From positions 868,001 through 932,000 of the forward strand of contig NC_019682.1 in assembly GCF_000316575.1 (NCBI RefSeq): a stretch of 64,000 nt of DNA. The letters are read 5' to 3'. A program made the translations under genes and the position numbers. The notes beneath the pieces were generated by a model. That model searched no databases. It saw only the letters and a program-made list of their open reading frames with translations, and had not been told where the DNA came from. Of the stretch, positions 44,781-53,714 are shown one piece after another. How positions within the stretch are numbered: position 1 is the stretch's first letter; every line of letters starts with the position of its first letter. This DNA is from Calothrix sp. PCC 7507. GTDB lineage: Bacteria; Cyanobacteriota; Cyanobacteriia; Cyanobacteriales; Nostocaceae.

Positions 44781-45401
44781 ATGGTACACAGCTTCGTATT
44801 CCCACAAGAAACAATCGCAAGCATTCAGCAGCAGTTAGAAAAACTTCAGGGATGCTTAAATAATCCTAACCCTCAGGATGAAGTAATGGCAGAGATACTT
44901 GAGTTAGCAAATAGCAGAAAAATATCTCTCAGTCAGCTTCGAGAAGAGTTTAAAGAGTTTCAGCACAACCTTAATAGATTTACTAAACTGCGTGAGCAGT
45001 TAAATGAGAAAATCAAACAAGGTGAATTAGCAGTTTTGCTTTGTGTTAAATGCAATTTTATTCTCAAAGAAATTGCAGGTGAATACTGGTACTTCTTTTT
45101 GAATAAAGACGGTAAAGAAACCTTTAAAATAATGGCGAAAGACTTTATAAATATATACCAAACATTAAAAATTGCATCTGGGTATGAAGGTGATGAGAAT
45201 GAAGATACATATATTATATTGCAATCCCTAAAACACCTCATACAATCACTAGTCCAAGCTAGTTTACGAGTGAACGCATTATCTGAAGAAGAAGTTAGTG
45301 GTTTGGACTTGGGAGACATCACGCCCCAAGAATCAGAAACTATGCTGACTTCTTTAGCATCAACGAAAAAATGGGATTGGGTTTACAAAAATCTTGCATA
45401 A
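44781..45401 (+). CDS. Unrecognised protein coupled to the Doc toxin gene
   Basis: The 206-residue protein has no family that I recognise. Residues 12-85 look like a long helical or coiled-coil segment (IASIQQQLEKLQGC, FKEFQHNLNRFTKLREQLNE). A middle part (EYWYFFLNKDGKETFKIMAK) is mixed alpha/beta, and the C-terminus is acidic with Ser/Glu. Its stop overlaps the start of the doc-like gene by 8 bp, so they are cotranscribed and coupled. That position suggests an antitoxin, but it is far larger than Phd-type antitoxins and has no visible Phd/AbrB domain. Confidence 0.65.
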   Translation: MVHSFVFPQETIASIQQQLEKLQGCLNNPNPQDEVMAEILELANSRKISLSQLREEFKEFQHNLNRFTKLREQLNEKIKQGELAVLLCVKCNFILKEIAGEYWYFFLNKDGKETFKIMAKDFINIYQTLKIASGYEGDENEDTYIILQSLKHLIQSLVQASLRVNALSEEEVSGLDLGDITPQESETMLTSLASTKKWDWVYKNLA

Positions 45402-45789
45402 TCCTAAATTTATAGAAAAACAAGATGTGTTAAGTATACACAGTAAGCAGATTAACCGATATGGTGGCTTACTTGGTATACGTGATGAAGGCTTGTTAGA
45501 ATCTGCCATTTCTCAACCTCAAGCAACTTTCGGAGGAGAATTTTTACATCCTACAATTTTTGAACAAGCAGCAGCATATTTGTTTCACATTATTAATAAC
45601 CATGCTTTTGTAGATGGGAACAAGCGAACCGCTTTTGATGTTATGGTGACATTTTTGAATATTAATGATTATGAACTTAATATGACACCAGAACAAGCTT
45701 ATGAATTAACAATGCAAGTAGCTGAAAATAAATTGAGTAAGGAAGAGCTAACTACAGTACTACAAAATTATATTACAGAACTGTGTTAA
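45394..45789 (+). CDS. doc: Death-on-curing (Doc/Fic) family toxin
   Basis: The 131-residue protein has the Fic/Doc core motif HAFVDGNKRTAFDVMVTFL near residue 67, matching HxFx(D/N)GNKR. Doc kinases phosphorylate elongation factor Tu. IHSKQINRYGGLLGIRDEGL at the N-terminus is typical. The start is a TTG within the end of the preceding gene. The unrecognised 206-residue protein before it is the only candidate antitoxin. Confidence 0.9.
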   Translation: MHNPKFIEKQDVLSIHSKQINRYGGLLGIRDEGLLESAISQPQATFGGEFLHPTIFEQAAAYLFHIINNHAFVDGNKRTAFDVMVTFLNINDYELNMTPEQAYELTMQVAENKLSKEELTTVLQNYITELC

Positions 45790-45832
45790 TGCCGAAAGAT
45801 ACTCTGCCCAATGCCCTATTTTTAAGGCAGGT

Positions 45833-46060
45833 CTAATTTTCCAAAGCCTGCAAAAATTCATCGAGAGTTATTCCTGCTTTAGCAATTAAACTTCGCAAAG
45901 TACCACGAGCCACTTCGCTATGATTTGGTATTGAAAGTGTAGCTGGGTGTCCTTCTTTTGTAAGAATAATGTGGCTACCACGCTGACGCGCAACTTCCCA
46001 ACCAAGTTTCTCAAATGTCTTAATTACCTCCGAAGGCTTTAATATTGGTATTGCAGCCAT
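45833..46060 (-). CDS. hicA: HicA family mRNA interferase toxin
   Basis: The 75-residue protein has the HicA fold: LKPSEVIKTFEKLGWEVARQ then RGSHIILTKEG with the catalytic His in GSH, and a C-terminal LRSLIAKAGITLDEFLQAL. It cleaves RNA when not bound by HicB. It overlaps hicB by one base; hicB comes first, the less common order. Confidence 0.92.
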   Translation of the reverse strand: MAAIPILKPSEVIKTFEKLGWEVARQRGSHIILTKEGHPATLSIPNHSEVARGTLRSLIAKAGITLDEFLQALEN

Positions 46061-46266
46061 CAGACAGACACTTCCACTTCACGAATATTTACAGTCAAAG
46101 GCATTCCTTTTTCAGCCCTCACTGCTAAACATTCCCTGATTGCTTCTTGAATATTTTGTTCAGCTTCTTGTTCTGTCTTTCCTTGACTGACGCAACCAGG
46201 AATAGAAAGACATTCAGCAATAAAAATTCCATCTTCATCTTGGAAAATAGTAATTAGAAACTTCAT
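46060..46266 (-). CDS. hicB: HicB family antitoxin
   Basis: The 68-residue protein has the partial RNase H-like HicB fold (FLITIFQDEDGIFIAECLSI, PGCVSQGKTEQEAEQNIQEA). It lacks a separate C-terminal DNA-binding domain, so it is the short HicB form. Located upstream of hicA in the same operon. Confidence 0.92.
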   Translation of the reverse strand: MKFLITIFQDEDGIFIAECLSIPGCVSQGKTEQEAEQNIQEAIRECLAVRAEKGMPLTVNIREVEVSV

Positions 46267-46392
46267 GATTTTTCCCTAGCGATTAATTTTTATTGGTAAG
46301 TTTTTTTTCTGCGAGTTCCCGATTTGATATTAGAATCAATAATAGTTTGGCTCACAGCAATCTCCTTTGTAGATTTATAAAATGAATTTTTC

Positions 46393-46480
46393 GGCGTTGC
46401 TGAATCAGGTAAGTTTCTTTGTACCTTTGCGTCTTTGCGCCTTTGCGTGAGATATATTTATATTCTCAATCAGCAACGCC
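46393..46480. repeat. MITE-like inverted-repeat element, family F
   Basis: GGCGTTGCTGA (46393-46403) and TCAGCAACGCC (46470-46480) bound the element. The interior has CTTTGCGTCTTTGCGCCTTT repeats. A related right half is seen near 37765. Confidence 0.6.
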
Positions 46481-46510
46481 AATTTTTCAGCCTTGACTAT
46501 TCCTAATTTA

Positions 46511-49500
46511 CTAAACTGTCACTCCCTCCAATTCCTCATCTGTCAACTCATATAATTGACGCAACTTATCTAATTTATCTTGATCAGCTTGCCAGAAACC
46601 GCGCCCATGTGCCTCTAACATTCTGCCTAAAATATTGCGGAAAGCTTCAGGATTTGCTTTGCGTAACTTCTCCGCCATTTCTGGATCTAAAGCGTAAGTA
46701 TCTGCGGCTTGATCGTATACCCAATCATCTTTAAAATCAGCAGTACCGCCCCAACCAATTAAGGCTGTCATGCGTTGAGAAATTTCAAATGCACCGCCAG
46801 AACCTTGACTCGCCATTGCATCCGCCCATTTGGGATTGACTAACTTCGTGCGGTATTCCATTCGCAGCAAATCGTCTAAATTGCGGGGTGTAGTATCTTT
46901 CGAGAAACTCTCAACAAAGCTGGTAGTTACCTTCTTATTGCTTTGCTTTTCTGCTGCCCTTTTCAAACCACCAGTATTAGCGTAATATTCTTGAATATCG
47001 GTTAAACCATATTCTACAGAATCGATTTCTTGAATTATGCGATCGCTTGTTTTCAACAAAGTATTCAAAACTTCAGGTCTAGCTTGACCTTTATCTTGTC
47101 TACCATAGCTAAACACGTTCCGACTTTGCCAAGTATTACCTAACTCTTCGCCAGATTCCCAGTTACCATCCACAACTCTATCATTCACCAAAGAACCAAA
47201 ATCACCCGCAGGATTAGAAAACAATCTCGCCGATACATTTTCTACCCCTTGGGCTTTTAAAGCTAAAGCATGTTTTCTGATAAAATTTTGGTCTTCCGGT
47301 TCCTCAGCATCAGCCGCCCGTAGAAATAAATCATCCAATAATTCGATGATATTTACAAAACTATCTCGGAATATACCAGACAAATTGGCTAACACATCAA
47401 TCCGGGGATGTCCCACTTCAGCTAAAGGCTTTAATTCATAACGAACAATTCTCCCAGTCCCCTCCTTCACAGGTTCAGCACCTACTAATTCCAAAAGAAT
47501 TCCCAACGATTCACCCTTAGTTTTAATTGCATCTAAACCCCATAACATCACCGCCACAGTTTCCGGATATTTGCGATGTTCTTGTAAATGCTGGGCAATA
47601 ATTTTTTGAGCAATTTCTCGTCCCCTTTCATAAGCCGCTGCTGAAGGCATTCTATAAGGATCTAAAGCATGAATATTCCGCCCCGTCGGCAAAACACCAG
47701 CCCCATCCCGCAGCAAATCACCCCCAGGCGCAGGCGGAATAAACTCGCCATTTAAACCTCTCAGTAAATTTGTTAATTCATCAGTAGATTGCATCAACAA
47801 ATCTGTAATTAGTTTTTTCTCTTCTTGGTCGATTGGTGATTCTTCTCCAAAATAAGCCTCCAAATACCCCGCTAAACCCTCCTCACTCGGACTTTCTCCC
47901 AATGTATGCAACCCAGAAGAAAACAACCGATTTTCTAACACCTGCAAATACTCATACAACTTCACCAGATAATCATCAAAAGCATGATTACTAAACATTG
48001 TGATATTTTCTGGACTAAAGGTAATACCCAACTTTTTCGCGTCCTCAAACGGACAATCAGACTCTAAACCAGTGTCTAAAATCTTCTTACAAATCCCTTC
48101 CTTCAGCAGATAATTCTTTTGCGTATCTTCTCGATATTCCGAAATCAAATCCCGCAAAGATACCAATTCCTTATACAAACCAGCACGTCCATAAGGCGGG
48201 ACATTGTGAGAAATTAACACCCCATAACCGCGACGTTTCGCCAACATCGATTCTGAAGGATTATTCGCTGCATATATATATAGATTAGGCAAATTTCCTA
48301 ACAAAATATCTGACCAAGAATAGCCAGTATTGCCAAGAGGAGAACCGGGCAACCATTCCACAGTACCGTGCATCCCAAAATGAACTATAGCATCAGCTTG
48401 AAATTCATTTTGTAGCCATTTATAAAAAGCAGCATATTGAGGATGTGGTGTTAAATCTCGCTCAAACATTAACCGCATGGGATCGCCTTGAATTCCCAAA
48501 GGCGGCTGTACACCTATCCACACATTTCCGAACTGCACACCACCAATTTGAAACTCATCACCATAAGTTTTAATTCCACTTCCTGTCAGAGATTTCCATT
48601 GCTTTTCAATGCGAGAAGTGCGGAGATATCCCAACCATTTTTCTAGTGTGCGGGCGTTTACAGTATTGGGACTCTCCTCATCTGCTGCTTTCACCAAGTG
48701 AATTAACTCTTCCCCATCTTCTGGTAAATCCCCCACGTGATAACCAGCTTTTTCCAACGCATGGAGAAACTTAATTAAACTACGCGGTACATTTAATAAT
48801 GCAGCTGTACCCACAGCCCCATAACCAGGGGGGAAGCCATACAAAATAATGGCTATTTTGCGTTCTGAGGCGGGTTTTTGTCGCAAAGCTACCCAGCTTT
48901 TCACCCTACCAATTAACCGTTCTACCCGTTCGGGAACCAGATAAATATTTTCGCCCACCAAGCCGCCGAGGGGAACGGTATCAATTGCCCCATCCAGTTC
49001 TGGTAAAGCATATAATACGACACTTTGCAAGCCGCCGATACCTTGGCGTGTCCAAGAGTGGATATCTTGAATTAATAATGGTGCGGCGACGAAGTAGGGG
49101 ACATTTTTAGCGGTGAGGATGCGTTTGGCTACTTCTACCTGACGCCCTGCTTCCATTGAACCAGCAGGGCCACCTACCAAGGGGAAGCCGATGGTGGAAA
49201 TAATAGCATCGACTTTAACGGCTTCTAGGGAAAGTGAGGGAGTTTCAATATTACCCTGTTGACGTTGTTGAATTTCGTAGTTGGTTGTCATCCAGTCCCG
49301 TACTGCTACGTGTCCTTCGACACCATTAATAAAGATGGGCAAGGGAATTAACCCCGCTTCTTCAAAACGGCGTATGAGTTGAGGAATATATGGTTGTTTG
49401 GTGATGACATGTTTGCGATAAAGCAGAATTCCCACAACAGGTTTTGTAGAGACGCGATTCATCGCGTCTTTACGGTTTTGATACCATTCCAGATATGCTT

Positions 49501-50146
49501 TTGGCGATTCAAAAAAACCTGGATAGTCGAGATGGAGTAAACCCATGTTGGGGGTTTCGATGGGTTGGGGAATATCACCGATTTTTAAATCTAAGTATTT
49601 TTCTGCTAATGTCCAGAATAATGAGGCGACGTTTTCTGAACCGCCTGCATTCCAGTAACCATAGATAATTAGCCAGTTGCGTAAGTCTTGCACTTTCTGC
49701 ACTGGTACATATTTGAGGAGTTTGGGGCCAATTTTTAGGAAGCTGATGTAACCGGCGAGTTTGTCTTCTTCTCGTCCGTTGCTGAATTTGTCTAAGATAA
49801 ATTTAACTGGTTTGGGCATTCCTTTCGGTTTGTCCCCAATAGCAAAATCTCCCAGCTTGGTTAAACTCATCAGTTCCAAGGCTGACTCAAACACAAGCCG
49901 GATGGGGATTTGGGCAATGCGATCGCGTAACCACACAACTTGGTCATAATCAAATAGTAAGCTGCCAAAGAAAACATCAGCGTCTTTCAGTGCTGCTGCT
50001 ACTTCCTCTGGGTTGGTGGTAATATTGCGATCGCTAAATACCCGAATATCTAACTCACCACAGCGAGAATTAGCTAAAAAAGCCGCTTTTCTATACAAGT
50101 CAGCGTTGAATGATTCAAACCCAGCAATCAAGACGATCCGTTTCAT
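46511..50146 (-). CDS. Magnesium-chelatase H-type subunit paralogue (BchH/ChlH/CobN family)
   Basis: The 1211-residue protein starts MKRIVLIAGFESFNADLYRK. It has the large porphyrin-binding subunit features: IGVQPPLGIQGDPMRLMFER, ADAIVHFGMHGTVEWLPGSP and NLYIYAANNPSESMLAKRRG. These fit the ChlH/BchH side of the family more than CobN. Standard cyanobacterial ChlH is longer, about 1330 residues, with a different N-terminus, so I take this as a second paralogue, with the main ChlH elsewhere. It might insert Mg or another metal in a special condition. In-frame repeat DNA at 49446-49473 encodes an extra DAMNRVST segment. Confidence 0.85.
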   Translation of the reverse strand: MKRIVLIAGFESFNADLYRKAAFLANSRCGELDIRVFSDRNITTNPEEVAAALKDADVFFGSLLFDYDQVVWLRDRIAQIPIRLVFESALELMSLTKLGDFAIGDKPKGMPKPVKFILDKFSNGREEDKLAGYISFLKIGPKLLKYVPVQKVQDLRNWLIIYGYWNAGGSENVASLFWTLAEKYLDLKIGDIPQPIETPNMGLLHLDYPGFFESPKAYLEWYQNRKDAMNRVSTKPVVGILLYRKHVITKQPYIPQLIRRFEEAGLIPLPIFINGVEGHVAVRDWMTTNYEIQQRQQGNIETPSLSLEAVKVDAIISTIGFPLVGGPAGSMEAGRQVEVAKRILTAKNVPYFVAAPLLIQDIHSWTRQGIGGLQSVVLYALPELDGAIDTVPLGGLVGENIYLVPERVERLIGRVKSWVALRQKPASERKIAIILYGFPPGYGAVGTAALLNVPRSLIKFLHALEKAGYHVGDLPEDGEELIHLVKAADEESPNTVNARTLEKWLGYLRTSRIEKQWKSLTGSGIKTYGDEFQIGGVQFGNVWIGVQPPLGIQGDPMRLMFERDLTPHPQYAAFYKWLQNEFQADAIVHFGMHGTVEWLPGSPLGNTGYSWSDILLGNLPNLYIYAANNPSESMLAKRRGYGVLISHNVPPYGRAGLYKELVSLRDLISEYREDTQKNYLLKEGICKKILDTGLESDCPFEDAKKLGITFSPENITMFSNHAFDDYLVKLYEYLQVLENRLFSSGLHTLGESPSEEGLAGYLEAYFGEESPIDQEEKKLITDLLMQSTDELTNLLRGLNGEFIPPAPGGDLLRDGAGVLPTGRNIHALDPYRMPSAAAYERGREIAQKIIAQHLQEHRKYPETVAVMLWGLDAIKTKGESLGILLELVGAEPVKEGTGRIVRYELKPLAEVGHPRIDVLANLSGIFRDSFVNIIELLDDLFLRAADAEEPEDQNFIRKHALALKAQGVENVSARLFSNPAGDFGSLVNDRVVDGNWESGEELGNTWQSRNVFSYGRQDKGQARPEVLNTLLKTSDRIIQEIDSVEYGLTDIQEYYANTGGLKRAAEKQSNKKVTTSFVESFSKDTTPRNLDDLLRMEYRTKLVNPKWADAMASQGSGGAFEISQRMTALIGWGGTADFKDDWVYDQAADTYALDPEMAEKLRKANPEAFRNILGRMLEAHGRGFWQADQDKLDKLRQLYELTDEELEGVTV
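49446..49473. repeat. Palindromic repeat within the chelatase H gene
   Basis: GACGCGATTCATCGCGTC is palindromic apart from its central two bases and is flanked by GTAGA and TTTAC. This unit is familiar to me as a frequent intergenic repeat in Nostoc-like genomes. Here it is inside a gene and leaves the frame open. Confidence 0.75.
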
Positions 50147-50688
50147 GGCCGTAAGCTACGCAATATTTCTTTACCTTGATCTTAAACGTGCTTTCTGGCT
50201 GAGTGAGGAAACATCTACCCATAGTTTATTCGTCCTTTCACCAGATGAGAGACACCGCAAGTCACAAGAATGACGGTGGTGTGAGGTGATTTAGCTGAAT
50301 ATATATGAGATTTTTATCAATCATCTTTACCGGAATCTTAAGTTTTATTTTATACTACTAAGGTTTATTATGGTCAATATCCTATTCACATTCACTTAAA
50401 TACACTTATTGAGAATGGGGCAGAGAAAATCTGGAATCGGGAATCAGGAATGGGTAGTTCCGACTTGGCACTCATTACTCAGAACTTTTTCCAGTCAGGT
50501 AGATATTAACAACCGAACAATTAACTTTAGCCTTCAAACCCTTTCTCACAGCTAAGTTTTGTGATCTAAAAAAGAGATGTTTCCCTCATCTTAAATAAAA
50601 GGAAGGTTGGAAGTTAAATTGTGTTTAGTATCTGCACAATCAAAGTGAAAAAATTAAACTATTATAAGAATGAGTTGAGGATAAAAAA
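50147..50688. other. Intergenic region
   Basis: About 540 bp between divergent genes. I see no gene, repeat family or riboswitch. GAGGAT before 50689 is the ribosome binding site of the amidase gene. Confidence 0.5.
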
Positions 50689-51630
50689 ATGAAATTTGGA
50701 ATTGATAGTGGGCATAATTGTCCTCCAGACACAGGTGCTAAAGGATTCAAGTTTGAGGATAATCTAACTTTAGATGTAGGAAATAGAGTCATAGCCAAAT
50801 TACAAGCTTTAGGGCATGAAGTTGTAGTTTGTAGACCAACTAGCGCTAGTACAGTACGCGATTCCCTTTCCAAAAGATGTGATAAAGCTAATGCTAGCAA
50901 AGTGGACATTTACGTTTCCATTCATTTTAATTGCTTCAATGGACAAGCGAACGGCACGGAAGTATTTGCTATTAGTAACACCAGCAATAAAATTGCCAAG
51001 CCTGTATTAGATGAAATCGTCAAATTAGGATTTTTTAATCGCGGGGTTAAGAGTGGTTCCCACTTATTTGTTTTGAGAAATACAAATATGCCCGCGATAC
51101 TTGTAGAAGGTTGCTTCCTAGATTCTAAAAAAGATATGGATCTGTATAACCCAGAAGCAATGGCCAATGCCATAGTTAAAGGCTTAACAGGTAAATTGCC
51201 AACTACTCCTGTAACCCCCGTACCAGATGAGGAACAGAATGCAGACACGACAATTCTCAGACTACAAAAAGCTTTAAATCGACTAAAAGTCACCGATAAA
51301 AACGGTAAATCCTTACTAGAAGATAATTTAGCTGGTGCTGCAACAAACTCTGCAACAGCAAAATTTCAGACTATTGTGGGACTCCCACCAACGGGATCTG
51401 CCGATAAGGCTACGTGGGATGCAATTAATCTGATTTTAGCCAAACGCATCATCAGACAAAATCATGCTGGTGGCCCAGTTGTCAGATACTTAGAATATCG
51501 TTTTGGTTCCCAGATTGACGGTGTCTATGATTCAGTATTGGAGTTGAAGGTTAAAAGCTTCCAAAAGCAAAATGGTTTAGTTGACGACGGGATTATTGGT
51601 AATCTTTCTTGGCAGAAATTAATTGGTTAG
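50689..51630 (+). CDS. N-acetylmuramoyl-L-alanine amidase with peptidoglycan-binding domains
   Basis: The 313-residue protein has an Amidase_3 domain (residues 1-170) with zinc ligands expected in GIDSGHNCPP (His), FEDNLTLDV (Glu) and SIHFNCFNG (His), and the catalytic-type Glu in ILVEGCFLD. Two peptidoglycan-binding units follow (LRLQKALNRLKVTDKNGKSL and VRYLEYRFGSQIDGVYDSVL). No signal peptide is seen, so it may leave by another route or act as a lysin. It is followed by two hairpins (51791-51882). Confidence 0.9.
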   Translation: MKFGIDSGHNCPPDTGAKGFKFEDNLTLDVGNRVIAKLQALGHEVVVCRPTSASTVRDSLSKRCDKANASKVDIYVSIHFNCFNGQANGTEVFAISNTSNKIAKPVLDEIVKLGFFNRGVKSGSHLFVLRNTNMPAILVEGCFLDSKKDMDLYNPEAMANAIVKGLTGKLPTTPVTPVPDEEQNADTTILRLQKALNRLKVTDKNGKSLLEDNLAGAATNSATAKFQTIVGLPPTGSADKATWDAINLILAKRIIRQNHAGGPVVRYLEYRFGSQIDGVYDSVLELKVKSFQKQNGLVDDGIIGNLSWQKLIG

Positions 51631-51659
51631 TTACAGCGTTTTGCAAGTACGTAAGTACA

Positions 51660-51715
51660 CCCCTCCCTAACCCTCACCTTGGTAAGGGGAGGGTGCGCGA
51701 TAGCGCAGATGGGGT
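51660..51715. repeat. Interspersed hairpin repeat
   Basis: CCCTCCCTAACCCTCACCTT and GGTAAGGGGAGGG fold together. It resembles the interior of the family E element. Confidence 0.5.
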
Positions 51716-51790
51716 ATTTCTGTACCTGATGAAGTTGAAATCTGCTGTATTAGCAATTAGTAACTAATCTAAATTATGCAAGTGTAAGTT

Positions 51791-51852
51791 CAATGAAATT
51801 GTCAATCACTCATGGAAGAATTAGAAACTCATGATGATTGACAATTTTATTG
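51791..51852. promoter_or_regulatory. Long hairpin, 18-bp stem
   Basis: CAATGAAATTGTCAATCA (51791-51808) pairs with TGATTGACAATTTTATTG (51835-51852), with one G-U pair and a 26-base spacer. It could be part of an RNA 3' end or a small IR element. Confidence 0.45.
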
Positions 51853-51854
51853 AT

Positions 51855-51882
51855 AAAAAACCCACTGTGAGTAGCAGTGGGT
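51855..51882 (-). terminator. Rho-independent terminator on the minus strand
   Basis: On the minus strand ACCCACTG pairs with CAGTGGGT over a seven-base loop and is followed by TTTTTATC. No intact minus-strand gene lies immediately upstream; the decayed cas2 ends about 610 bp away. Confidence 0.6.
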
Positions 51883-52494
51883 CAAAATGGTATAGTGTGT
51901 AGTTACAGGAAAATCAGTGATTAGGTAAATATCTGCTATGAAATATAGAGTTTAACAGGGTAATGATTCTTATTAAGTTTGCTGTGAATTATCCTAAATT
52001 CGATAAATCTTACATCTACTGCTAAGGTAGCCAAGACTAGAATCAAGAGTAGAGATGAAGCTAACTTAACTCACTATTTTAAGTTTATACTCTCATCTAA
52101 TAACAGATAATATTACTATCGCAAAATAATGTGTCATTGTTTTGTCGCTTGTGTAAATTTTATATATAGATTTCGATATTTTTTGCTTCGACTAACTCAG
52201 TTTTATCGCCAGCTAAATACTATCTACAACTGTTTCTCAAAGCATCCGTTTCTGATAATACAAGCACCTTGTTTAAGGAAGCAACAAAATAACCCGGTTT
52301 TCACTTAAAGCTTAACGGCATCATCACTAACGATAGTAGACAATCTGAAAAACCCTTGAATTGCCTAGCTTTTGAATGGTTAGAAGAAAATGCAAGCACC
52401 TCCAGTCTAGCTCAAAATCTGGAATTGCAAGCCCAATAAGAGTTTCCCGCTTCTGTTCTTGTGTCTGAGGATTTCCCAGTTAGAGATCCATGCA
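51883..52494. other. Region downstream of the cas remnant, no gene seen
   Basis: AT-rich DNA with no CRISPR repeats. On the plus strand 52300-52439 reads openly (such as KPLNCLAFEWLEENASTSSL) to a TAA and might be a remnant of a gene's 3' end, but I recognise no family. Confidence 0.4.
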
Positions 52495-52773
52495 TCAGAC
52501 AATGCGGTATGCTTCATCTTGGGATGACCAAGCTCCTGAACGATTATAAGCTGGGATGCTGGCAACGCACTGATGGGATAAACGAATCAAAAGTAGGCTA
52601 TCTTCTGGGGCTAAAATCTGTTCGAGTTCCCAGCGTAACTTTTCACGCGATCGCATACTCAGCCAAGAGCGAAAAATTGAGTATTGCATTCTCTCTCCAT
52701 AACCTTGAAGTAAGTTTTAAGCTTTGCGCCAGCGTTTTGGATCGCGAATGTCGTAACAAATCAGGTAGCAATT
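52495..52773 (-). pseudogene. cas2: cas2 pseudogene
   Basis: The frame reads NCYLICYDIRDPKRWRKA, then TAA at 52717-52719, then NLLQGYGERMQYSIF and on to SSQDEAYRIV and TGA. This is Cas2, the small integrase partner of Cas1. The stop falls where a Tyr or Lys is expected (KAYKLL). The start codon is missing, because the frame runs straight out of an IS-end scar. The C-terminal half alone could still be read from an internal Met (MQYSIFRSW), but would not be a full Cas2. Confidence 0.85.
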
Positions 52774-52777
52774 TTAT

Positions 52778-52791
52778 TGACAAACCACTAG
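52778..52791. repeat. Solo terminal repeat at the cas1-cas2 junction
   Basis: TGACAAACCACTAG is identical to the right end of the family D element at 41528-41541. It lies exactly where cas1 breaks off and cas2 begins, as would be left by insertion and deletion. Confidence 0.6.
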
Positions 52792-53475
52792 CGCCAGGGG
52801 TGCAGCTTGTGAACGAGGTTGATGATAAAAACCTAAAGCAGGTTCTAAGCCAACAGTCAAGATGGCATTCATTACATCTTTCAGTAACAAAGCATACCAA
52901 AACTCAGCATTGCATTGAACCTATCTTGAGGCGGACGGCGATTTCTGTCAGCAAAGTGCAGTTCCTTGGGCATTTCTGGTGAAATCAAACAGGGTAAGGC
53001 ACTAAAATATAGTGCGGCTAAATTCCCCACCTGACGAGCCGGAACTGTCTCTACAGGTTGATTGCGACGGGTAATTTTTATTTGTTCTCCTGTTCTCCTA
53101 ACACAGGTTCCAGGTTCCAAAATGTGAATTACTTGCCGTTCATCATCTTCAGGAAACAGGCGAATTGGTTGCCACTCTTTATCATGGGCAAGTTGCGCTT
53201 CTTCTGGCAAACAGACAGGAGCCAAAGAACAACGGGCGCATAATCGTTCGTTATTAGTTACTGGTGGCCTGTGTGTCGATTGTCTGAGGATGCGTGCTTG
53301 TTGAATTGCTTCTTTAACTGCTGTCCGTCCGGCATCATCCACCGGTACGTGAACTAACACATTATCAGCATGGTAGCGAATGCGACCTTCTTTAACTGTG
53401 ATTCCCCAGGCTGATTCTAACAGATAAGCATAGGCGAGAATTTGTAGGCGATCGCTCTCCCAAGCTTGGGGCTTG

Positions 53476-53495
53476 CCCTGAGCGGAGTCGAAGGG
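53476..53495. repeat. Interspersed repeat inside the cas4 part
   Basis: CCCTGAGCGGAGTCGAAGGG, a repeat I know from intergenic regions of Nostoc-like genomes. It inserts eight codons in frame. Confidence 0.65.
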
Positions 53496-53714
53496 TTGCT
53501 TATTCTCATCACGATAACAGCGACCGCGTTTGTGTTCGTAGGGGATTGTTTGCCCGTCACGTGTCCGGAGAGCATCCAGCCGACCGCGTAAACCTAATTC
53601 TTCGCTTTCGAGAAATAATTCTTCCCATTCCTCATCAGAGGAAACGGGATTTTCGAGGATATTTGAAAAGTATTGGACGAATATAATTTGATACCACACT
53701 AGCATTTTATAACC

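Larger units (their letters stand above)
52774..53645 (-). pseudogene. cas4-cas1 fusion pseudogene
   Basis: The frame has a Cas4-like part (LGLRGRLDALRTRDGQTIPY, YEHKRGRCYRDENKQP, LCARCSLAPVCLPEEAQLAH) followed by the Cas1 start (VIHILEPGTCVRRTGEQIKI). Then most of Cas1 is missing, and it resumes at ELHFADRNRRPPQDRFNAML. After FNAMLSFG a one-base deletion shifts the frame; the continuation in the other frame is YALLLKDVMNAILTVGLEPA and FYHQPRSQAAPLAL, ending at a stop in a TGACAAACCACTAG scar. The Cas4 5' end is lost too; the open frame upstream of 53645 is repeat DNA. A 24-bp repeat insertion adds FDSAQGKP. It cannot make active Cas1. Confidence 0.85.

Noticed and set aside
46511-50146. CobN assignment for the large chelatase subunit.
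   Set aside because: Length and the MHGTVEWLPG / YYAANNPSE-like motifs fit ChlH/BchH-type proteins somewhat better, although the families are related.
51883-52494. Search for a CRISPR array near the cas remnant.
   Set aside because: No regularly spaced direct repeats of 25-40 bp were seen here or elsewhere in the window.
52461-52982. A 173-codon plus-strand open frame.
   Set aside because: It is the antisense of the cas1-cas2 remnants, whose protein similarity is on the other strand.
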